Assembly: GCF_947497935.1 (NCBI RefSeq)
Contig: NZ_CANMIO010000022.1
Span: 1 to 57,708 of the forward strand
From: an uncultured Shewanella sp.
GTDB taxonomy: Bacteria; Pseudomonadota; Gammaproteobacteria; Enterobacterales; Shewanellaceae
Direction: 5' to 3'
DNA: 57,708 nucleotides
Each line of letters opens with the position of its first letter. Positions within the stretch are counted from its first letter, which is position 1. Below are positions 1 to 5,495 of this stretch, one piece after another. The position numbers were made by a program, and so were the translations under genes. The notes below the pieces were generated by a model that saw only the letters and a program-made list of their open reading frames with translations, was not told the origin of the DNA and ran no database searches.

Positions 1-195
1 CTTTCCTTCTATCTACTTTCCTTCTATCTACTTTCCTTCTATCTACTTTCCTTCTATCTACTTTCCTTCTATCTACTCCCCTTCCATCTACTTTCCTTCT
101 ATCTACTTTCCTTCTATCTACTTTCCTTCCATCTACTTTCCTTCTACCTACACTTCTTCTACCTATGTTTCTTCTACTTGTGTTTAGCCTACTTA
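1..195. repeat. 15-bp tandem repeat, about 13 units, decaying rightward
   Basis: A 15-bp unit (ctttccttctatcta) runs from the first base of the window. Units 1-5, 7 and 8 are identical, units 6, 9 and 10 carry one to three changes, and units 11-13 (from about 151) decay progressively. The + strand is almost pure pyrimidine. All three + strand frames are open through the unit; on the - strand only one frame is (repeating D-R-R-K-V). The array continues off the left edge, so total copy number is unknown. It is not a CRISPR, because there are no spacers. Function unknown. Confidence 0.95.
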
Positions 196-244
196 CTATG
201 TTCCTGGTTCTAGTGCCTTAAAAATGAGTACAAATAGAAAAATT

Positions 245-471
245 CTCTAATGACGAGCTTAACTACTATTAGAGCGGTTTGAATCATCATAACGCTCTAA
301 GCGACAACTCTCATGGCCTAGTAATTGTGTCCCAATAAAAGCGAACACTGAGAGATCGAGTACTAGTGGGATAGTCTGTGTTGAATGCCTGACACGAAAG
401 CGGATAAGGCATTTACGTTGCGAGGCATCGCTAGCACAATTATGGGATCGGGCGCTTCGGCGCCCTTTCTT
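245..471 (+). ncRNA. candidate structured RNA ending in a UUCG terminator
   Basis: Consecutive inverted repeats lie here with no convincing gene. CTCTAAT (245-251) pairs with ATTAGAG (268-274). TTAGAGCG (269-276) pairs with CGCTCTAA (293-300); these two stems share bases and so exclude each other. CTCTCA (308-313) pairs with TGAGAG (349-354). AATGCCT (384-390) pairs with AGGCATT (407-413). GCGA/TCGC forms at 420-431. The run ends in GGGCGC-TTCG-GCGCCC followed by tttctt. Three of the stems have loops of exactly 16 nt. The terminator polarity argues for a + strand transcript. No known RNA family was recognised; the call is inference. Confidence 0.35.
450..471 (+). terminator. rho-independent terminator with UUCG tetraloop
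   Basis: Perfect 6-bp stem GGGCGC/GCGCCC closed by TTCG and followed by a T-rich tail on the + strand. No + strand gene precedes it, so it either ends a non-coding transcript or blocks read-through into the convergent gene at 480. Confidence 0.7.
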
Positions 472-479
472 CCCTTCCA

Positions 480-1373
480 TTATCTATAAAACCTATCAGT
501 CAATTCCTCACACAGCACCGTTCGGTGCACGGTCTTGGCTTTGAGTAGTGCAGCATCCTCATGGTTTAGTAACACCTGTCGCGTTTTCTTATCAAACCGG
601 CTTGGCATCTCTTCATAGAGTTGGCTATGCAGCCTCTTTATGTCATTGAAGATTTGCAGTGATTGCGAGAACAACATGACCTTGCTGTAATAGCCATGCT
701 TAAGACCATACAGCCACTTTAAGAGGATGGTTTGCCTTGCAGCCTTAGTCTTAAATGAATGCTCAATTTCAATCGCTGCGATTGTGCCATCAGGCTCTAA
801 CGCTATACCGTCGACATTGCGCACATCATTGGATTTAAATTGCCGCTTAAATTCAGGCTCAGTGACAAACGAATACCAGTAGGGTTTAGCTATCTTGTCT
901 TTTGTTTGATTGTGCACACCTTTAAGCAGAACGTACTGCATCATAAGGTCGTGCATAATGGTGTTTTGGTTGACTCGTAAGCTTGGCTCACCAGCGCGAA
1001 AATAGACCGCAACAGATAACAACTCTTCGGCGTACTTCGCCCCCGCATAATCGAGCACATAAACGCGTCCATCGATAGAACGATGTGTGATAACAAGGCT
1101 TAGTAATTTCTCGCTAACAAGCTTGTTCAAATGCTCTAATGCAAGCCGATGTGAAATACCATAAAGCCAGCTGATAATCGTTGGTGATGTTAGGCCGAAA
1201 CGAGTGATGATTTTCATCGTTAATACACGCCTATCTTTACCAATCTGATTGTTGCTTGTTCCTGGTTGATAGTGCATTGGCATAGAGATATAAGGTTGGT
1301 ATAACAGCGCTATTTCTGCTGCCATTTCTACTGTTTGATTTAGCCGTTGGATTGTATTTATTTGCTCATTCAT
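480..1373 (-). CDS. winged-helix plus PD-(D/E)XK-like protein (replication-relaxation/MobC-like), hypothetical
   Basis: About 297 aa from the ATG at 1373; in-frame alternatives are ATG 1400 and TTG 1409, and none has a strong ribosome site. The first third carries a helix-turn-helix-like stretch (TSPTIISWLYGISHRLALEH), a short beta pair and an H-D-L motif. The middle has an acidic signature resembling a PD-(D/E)XK nuclease core: V-D-G-I, then I-E-I-E, then K four residues after the last E. This order matches what I know of replication-relaxation/MobC-type mobilisation proteins, but the similarity was judged by eye. It sits alone, convergent with the hairpin-rich region 245-471, in the integrase-bearing region. 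It is probably an accessory mobile-element gene; nuclease activity is unproven. Confidence 0.5.
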   Translation of the reverse strand: MNEQINTIQRLNQTVEMAAEIALLYQPYISMPMHYQPGTSNNQIGKDRRVLTMKIITRFGLTSPTIISWLYGISHRLALEHLNKLVSEKLLSLVITHRSIDGRVYVLDYAGAKYAEELLSVAVYFRAGEPSLRVNQNTIMHDLMMQYVLLKGVHNQTKDKIAKPYWYSFVTEPEFKRQFKSNDVRNVDGIALEPDGTIAAIEIEHSFKTKAARQTILLKWLYGLKHGYYSKVMLFSQSLQIFNDIKRLHSQLYEEMPSRFDKKTRQVLLNHEDAALLKAKTVHRTVLCEELTDRFYR

Positions 1374-1409
1374 CTTGATATCCGTTGTTGTGTTGAACAT
1401 GGTTATCAA

Positions 1410-2150
1410 GAGGTAGAAACTTAAAACACAAACAATGCCTGTTCAGGCAAAAAAGTGCTGATTTTTATTCCGAAATGCTTATTTCTCCCTCTCGGGATGA
1501 AAATAGCGATAGGTATCGCTACCAAGCCAGGCTTTGCCTGATGAATGAATCACTTCGTGACACATCCATATGCCTTGAATAGCCCGCCAGCTCTGATGAC
1601 TCGTCATCGCCACTGTCTTACGAGCTACGCTCTAGCTTTTCAAGACATTAAACGCGCATGTATCTCGCTACGCTCTGTACTAACCGCATTTTCACCGCTT
1701 ACGACGAGGGGATGTGTTCCACCTCTGTTCCCTCTTTCGACGCTGTGCTTTTCTGACGAAAAGGCAAATGGTTTAGCCATCAATTTGTGCCAAATGTGAG
1801 GCTAAATTTTGCTGAAGCAAAATGGAAATACGGTTAGTACAGACCAGCTGTACATGCGCGTTGCTCCTTTGAATCGATACTTCGTATCCATCCAAATACG
1901 CGAGCTGATGGCATGTTTCACATGCTCTATTGTCACAAAAACTCGTGCCGATTTTTGCTATTAAAAGCTCACTTTCGTTAGGACGTAATGGGAAATTTTT
2001 GTGGGATTTTTGAAGAAAAAACGATGAATAACTCGAGGTAAAACGCCAAACTTTTTGTTGCTGACAGTTCAGTCAAACAAGTTTGTAATCTAACATTTTT
2101 TCATTAATGTGTATAGACAGTGACGAACATTTAAGCAGCAAAATCAGGAG
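1410..2150. other. 741-bp gene-poor stretch with an array of small hairpins
   Basis: No convincing coding gene. At least nine short inverted repeats with 2-4 nt loops occur between 1486 and 1925: 1486-1497, 1505-1520 (AGCGAT/ATCGCT), 1528-1540, 1550-1560, 1595-1608 (GATGAC/GTCATC), 1622-1632, 1806-1823 (ATTTTGC/GCAAAAT), 1876-1888 and 1911-1925. Three share a TTC loop. An 84-codon open frame at 1545-1799 overlaps several of them and looks accidental. The last 150 bp are AT-rich and probably hold the promoter of the small-gene set starting at 2157. Confidence 0.6.
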
Positions 2151-2156
2151 ATGAAT

Positions 2157-2435
2157 ATGGGTACAAATTCAAACAACGGACCGCAAGTTAATGTCGATGG
2201 CACACCTATGGTGACTAATAGCGGAGTCGATATTAAAGGCAATCCATACGGTGTAACCGAGTCATCTATAGATACGAGTTGCACCTCAATCGATACCAGC
2301 TTCGGCTCTATGAGTTGCGGCATTGATAACTCTTTAAATAGCACTTTCGACAACTCTTGTAGCAGTTCATTTGATAGCTCTTTTGGCAGCGACAGCAGCT
2401 TCGACTCATTTAGCTCTGGATTTGATGACTTTTAA
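2157..2435 (+). CDS. acidic Ser/Asp/Cys repeat protein, unknown function
   Basis: 92 aa from the ATG at 2157; the AGGAG ending at 2150 is six bases upstream, which favours this start over the ATG at 2151 that touches the ribosome site. The N-terminal 35 residues (NVDGTP, GVDIKGNPYG) look like a unique head. The remainder is an imperfect 7-10-residue repeat of the form [IF]-D-[TNS]-S-[CFL], with four cysteines and no basic residue after the single Lys of the head. There is no signal peptide or membrane segment. It lies first in a tight series with two small membrane proteins. I do not recognise the family. A head followed by a repetitive Cys/Ser tail could fit a modified peptide, a calcium-binding repeat or a surface-display filament; none is shown. 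Confidence 0.6.
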   Translation: MGTNSNNGPQVNVDGTPMVTNSGVDIKGNPYGVTESSIDTSCTSIDTSFGSMSCGIDNSLNSTFDNSCSSSFDSSFGSDSSFDSFSSGFDDF

Positions 2436-2681
2436 ATGCCAAGAAAACAATTAAATTTAAACCAGACAATGAGCATCCCGCTAGTAGTCGGCGCGATATT
2501 ATTGTTCTGGTTATTCTCTTTTTATGTTGAAACAGACGATATTCGATACCTTTGCACCTATAGCATAGGTAGCTGCAAGCTGACCCTTGGTGCTTCAGCA
2601 TACAAAGCCCTTTGCACGCAAACCCCGAGCAAAGTGAACTTATGGCGTGCCAGCTACTTTATCCTTTTTCGAATAATTTAA
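2436..2681 (+). CDS. small single-pass membrane protein, unknown function
   Basis: 81 aa. The ATG directly follows the stop of the preceding gene (TAAATG) without its own clear ribosome site, suggesting translational coupling. Residues 1-12 are basic/polar, residues 13-31 form a strong transmembrane helix, and the rest holds three cysteines (about residues 40, 47 and 60) and a hydrophobic end (YFILFRII). An internal ATG at 2469 just before the helix is possible. No family recognised. Its position between the acidic repeat protein and a 28-aa membrane peptide suggests one transcription unit of very small proteins. Confidence 0.45.
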   Translation: MPRKQLNLNQTMSIPLVVGAILLFWLFSFYVETDDIRYLCTYSIGSCKLTLGASAYKALCTQTPSKVNLWRASYFILFRII

Positions 2682-2708
2682 GGTGGGCTCCCACCCTATG
2701 GAGAATGT

Positions 2709-2795
2709 ATGTACTTTCTAATACCTGCTTTTGTCATGGTAATTGGCATCTACTATCTTGTGGTTGTTTCAGAGAATAAAAACGGAAAACGGTAA
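2709..2795 (+). CDS. 28-aa single-helix membrane peptide
   Basis: 28 codons. The ATG at 2709 is preceded by GGAG (2700-2703) at five bases. The peptide is one hydrophobic helix (starting MYFLIPAFVMVIGIYYLVVV) with a short basic tail (SENKNGKR), the usual shape of a bacterial small membrane protein with an inside-positive end. It lies 27 bp after the preceding small membrane gene. An ATG four bases upstream opens a different frame that lacks this hydrophobic pattern. No family recognised. Confidence 0.5.
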   Translation: MYFLIPAFVMVIGIYYLVVVSENKNGKR

Positions 2796-3379
2796 AACCA
2801 ACACTCTCCCAGAAAGCGTTAAAAAATTAATTTTACAAAGTTCAAACCGCCCATAACGAATATCTAACAATCTCCGATTACAAAAAACGGCAATCAGTAA
2901 AGAACATTACTTGCAGCTGAAAGGCACATCTCATTTTAGAAATGCTCGTTTAATTCGTGCTTTATGCTTTTCAGTTTTTTTGAAAATCTTATTAAAAATG
3001 AAGAATTATCGAAATAAACAAAACGCCAACATATGAATAATTATGCAATATGACACTTTTATATGCAAAACAACGAAACACAAAACACTTTACAGATAAT
3101 TTTTACACCTGATAGGATTTAATAAGTTTCAACAAGATACACAAATAAACAACAATAACGCGTAAAATTTTTCGGTTATAAGAAACCTCAAGGTAGTGAC
3201 TACTTAGTCACAAAGAAAAACGCATAAAAACAACATGCTAAGGAAAATGATGCAGCTAAAATCTCAAATAGACCAATCAAACTCCCCCTCTACTTGTGGA
3301 TAGGGTTCTAGCAAATCCGCTCACTAGTCCGAGTAACTTTGTTCGTTATTACTATTAGAAACCGAGGAGATTCATAATT
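2796..3379. other. AT-rich 584-bp intergenic region upstream of xis-like/int genes
   Basis: No open frame of note. The stretch is strongly AT-rich from 2800 to 3240. It contains a perfect 7+7 palindrome (GTGACTA/TAGTCAC, 3196-3211) and a purine-rich GAGGAGA ribosome site at 3364-3370. It probably holds the promoter/operator and possibly recombinase or excisionase binding sites of the element. Confidence 0.5.
3196..3211. promoter_or_regulatory. perfect palindrome, candidate operator
   Basis: GTGACTA-CT-TAGTCAC, a 16-bp dyad about 170 bp upstream of the excisionase-like gene. It could bind the element's regulator or excisionase. No protein can be assigned from sequence alone. Confidence 0.35.
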
Positions 3380-3673
3380 TTGCCACCTGCAACCTATCAT
3401 AAACCGATGGAATCTTGTCAGGAACAGATCGAATGGCTAACAGCCAAAATCTTTCAACTGACAGAAGAGCTTCGCTCTATTAAAGCAAAATCTGAAGATC
3501 GATGGATGACAACTATGGAGGCCTCATTCCACATGAAGCCGAAAACTGCCTGTGCTATTCGCCAAAGGGTGAAAAGCAAAACGAAGCCAATGCCAGAGGG
3601 TATTGTATGGAAACAAGAAGCAAAGGGACACGAGATCCTCGTTAACGTTAAAGCCTTTAGAGAATATCTGTAG
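3380..3673 (+). CDS. excisionase-like / DNA-binding protein upstream of integrase
   Basis: 97 aa from a TTG start nine bases after GAGGAGA. A short coiled-coil-like stretch (about residues 12-38, including LTAKIFQLTEELRSI) is followed by a small basic domain that reads like a winged-helix MerR/Xis fold: W-M-T-T-M-E-A-S ... A-I-R-Q-R-V-K, then a beta-rich end. The stop TAG shares its G with the GTG start of the integrase, so the two are co-translated. Such genes directly before tyrosine recombinases usually encode recombination directionality factors or element regulators. The specific family is not recognised. Confidence 0.6.
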   Translation: MPPATYHKPMESCQEQIEWLTAKIFQLTEELRSIKAKSEDRWMTTMEASFHMKPKTACAIRQRVKSKTKPMPEGIVWKQEAKGHEILVNVKAFREYL

Positions 3674-4923
3674 TGACCCTATCCCCAGCTATTGAAGCAC
3701 TTTTAAAGCAAGCTAAAGGAGTAACTGAACACAAAGGTAATCTTCGTGTTCAGTTTAAAGTCCCTGAGCGTTCTAGCCCGATAAAGCGCTCTCTTGCTAT
3801 TCCTGTCACAAAAGCAAATATAAATTTTGCTCAGATTACACTGGGAAATATCAAACAAGATATCGTAAATGGTTTGTATAAGCTTGACCCCGATGCTTTT
3901 TGGACAAAGCACTTTCCAACGAACAGCATAAACTATTGCCCTAATATCACTGTTGCTGTTTGCTTCGAAGAGTATATAGCTGAGAGTGCTAACATCCTTA
4001 CTGACTCCACAAGAGAAAAATTAGCGTCAGCTAAAAGCTGGTTAAATAGACATAAACTTTTGGGTCGGCCAATTTCTGAAATCACTACTGACGTACTTAA
4101 TAAGGCTCGGCAGCAGACTGTCACAGAATGCAAAGATTCAACCGTCAAGGAATACACGAACACATTCAGTAAAGTTTTAAGCCATGCTTTAGACAAGAAA
4201 TACATAAAATCAAACCCAATTCAATCTCTTAAGAAGCTTGTTAAGGATGATATCAACCTTGATGATGAAGACAGCCTAGTACTACCATTTTCACAAAAGG
4301 AGTTGTGCCGGCTCATAAGCGTTATTCACATTCCTCAAACAAAGCGCATGGTAGAGTTGTTGGCATGGACAGGTATGCGTCATGGCGAGCTAAAAGCGTT
4401 AGCGTGGGAGGATATTGATTTCGAAAAACGAATAATCCGTGTTAAGTACAATTTGACACGCCAAGGTAATTTAAAGCCGCCAAAGACAGTTGCCGGTCAT
4501 AGAGAAATCGAACTACTTCCAAAAGCTATGGAAGTACTCATTGAGCAAAAAAATCATACTTTCAGTACACCTGCATGCAATGAGACCATTTATTATAAAA
4601 ACCAAAAATCAAAAACTATCAAACGCAGACGCGTATTTCTAAGCAGAAACAATCAGCCTTATCTCAGGCCTGAATTATCCACTACTCCCAAGCAGTGGGA
4701 GAATTGGCTAATAAAAGCTGAGTTAGCTCATAGGCCTGCATATCAGTTAAGGCATACCTATGCCAGTCAGCTATTGATGGTAGGAGCTGAGCCATCCTGG
4801 CTAGCTAAACAGATGGGACATTCTGACTGGGGAATGATCCGCAAGATCTATGGCAAATGGATCAAAGCGGAGAAACCAGACTACGTCAATGAGTTAGCTG
4901 ACAAGTTAAATCAGGCCTACTAG
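3673..4923 (+). CDS. tyrosine recombinase / site-specific integrase
   Basis: 416 aa from a GTG that overlaps the previous stop by one base. The N-terminal 90 residues contain the arm-binding-like region, residues 95-190 the SAM-like core-binding domain, and 205-400 the catalytic domain. Active-site residues visible are R236 (TGMRHGELKAL), K271, R360 in the box YQLRHTYAS (Tyr replaces the usual first His), H383 (MGHSD) and the nucleophile Y393 (KIYGKW). This is a complete phage/ICE-type integrase. It ends 142 bp from the 3' end of ybaB, with a terminator between, so its attachment site is probably in that gap. Confidence 0.93.
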   Translation: MTLSPAIEALLKQAKGVTEHKGNLRVQFKVPERSSPIKRSLAIPVTKANINFAQITLGNIKQDIVNGLYKLDPDAFWTKHFPTNSINYCPNITVAVCFEEYIAESANILTDSTREKLASAKSWLNRHKLLGRPISEITTDVLNKARQQTVTECKDSTVKEYTNTFSKVLSHALDKKYIKSNPIQSLKKLVKDDINLDDEDSLVLPFSQKELCRLISVIHIPQTKRMVELLAWTGMRHGELKALAWEDIDFEKRIIRVKYNLTRQGNLKPPKTVAGHREIELLPKAMEVLIEQKNHTFSTPACNETIYYKNQKSKTIKRRRVFLSRNNQPYLRPELSTTPKQWENWLIKAELAHRPAYQLRHTYASQLLMVGAEPSWLAKQMGHSDWGMIRKIYGKWIKAEKPDYVNELADKLNQAY

Positions 4924-4950
4924 CAATCAAAAATTCGTAAGCAGAAACAA

Positions 4951-4985
4951 AAAAGCTCAAGCAAATTGCTTGAGCTTTTTTTGTT
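4951..4985 (+). terminator. rho-independent terminator after integrase
   Basis: AAGCTCAAGC-aaatt-GCTTGAGCTT, a 10-bp stem followed by a T-run on the + strand (and preceded by A-runs, so possibly bidirectional). It separates the integrase from the convergent ybaB-dnaX operon. Confidence 0.85.
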
Positions 4986-4999
4986 TTTAATCGCTCGGA

Positions 5000-5020
5000 T
5001 TTGGCCCCTATTTGGCCCCC
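5000..5020. other. direct repeat TTTGGCCCC, candidate integrase arm site or island end
   Basis: TTTGGCCCC occurs at 5000-5008 and 5011-5019, separated by TA, between the integrase terminator and the ybaB stop. GC-rich direct repeats just past an integrase gene are often recombinase arm sites or attachment-core flanks. The matching copy at the other island end is not in this window, so the assignment is tentative. Confidence 0.35.
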
Positions 5021-5065
5021 TCCAATCTAATAGCGTAAATACACTATTAAAACAGCAACTTAAAC

Positions 5066-5395
5066 CTAGAATGGCATCTTCATGCCTGGTGGTAGTTGCA
5101 TACCGCCAGTCACTTCGGCCATCTTCTCTTTTTGATTCTCTTCTACTCGGCGCGCTGCATCGTTACAAGCTGCTGCGATAAGATCTTCTAGCATTTCTTT
5201 ATCGTCTTCAAGCAGGCTTGCGTCGATATCTACTTTACGTACGCTGTGAGAACCTGTCATTGTGACTTTAACTAGGCCAGCACCGGCTTCGCCAGTTACT
5301 TCCATACGTGCGATCTCTTCTTGCACTTTAGCCATTTTGTCTTGCATCATCTGGGCTTGCTTCATCAAGTTGCCCATACCGCCTTTTCCAAACAT
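5066..5395 (-). CDS. ybaB: nucleoid-associated protein YbaB/EbfC
   Basis: 109 aa, the usual family length. It begins MFGKGGMGNLMKQAQMMQ and ends in the typical GGMQLPPGMKMPF tail. YbaB is a small dimeric DNA-binding protein encoded next to dnaX in most gammaproteobacteria. It lies 100 bp downstream of dnaX on the same strand. recR, the expected next gene, is not in the window: the integrase and other accessory genes occupy that side. Confidence 0.95.
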   Translation of the reverse strand: MFGKGGMGNLMKQAQMMQDKMAKVQEEIARMEVTGEAGAGLVKVTMTGSHSVRKVDIDASLLEDDKEMLEDLIAAACNDAARRVEENQKEKMAEVTGGMQLPPGMKMPF

Positions 5396-5495
5396 ACTCT
5401 AATTCTCTTCTATTATTTATCACAACAAATAAAGTGGGCTAATCTTACTAAAAAACCAATGATTAGCAATGAAAGCTGAAATTCAATTGTAAAAA

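Noticed and set aside
1..195. CRISPR array
   Set aside because: The 15-bp units are contiguous without spacers and no cas gene is present.
384..431. Resemblance of the AGGCATTTACG segment to enterobacterial REP/BIME sequences
   Set aside because: Only a short stretch matches, only one copy is present and the organism is not an enterobacterium.
259..480. 73-codon - strand frame starting at the stop of the MobC-like gene
   Set aside because: It reads through the UUCG hairpin and the structured stretch; the product is low in hydrophobic pattern and unlike a protein family.
1545..1799. 84-codon + strand open frame in the hairpin array
   Set aside because: It overlaps several perfect hairpins, has no ribosome site, and its product lacks any domain pattern.
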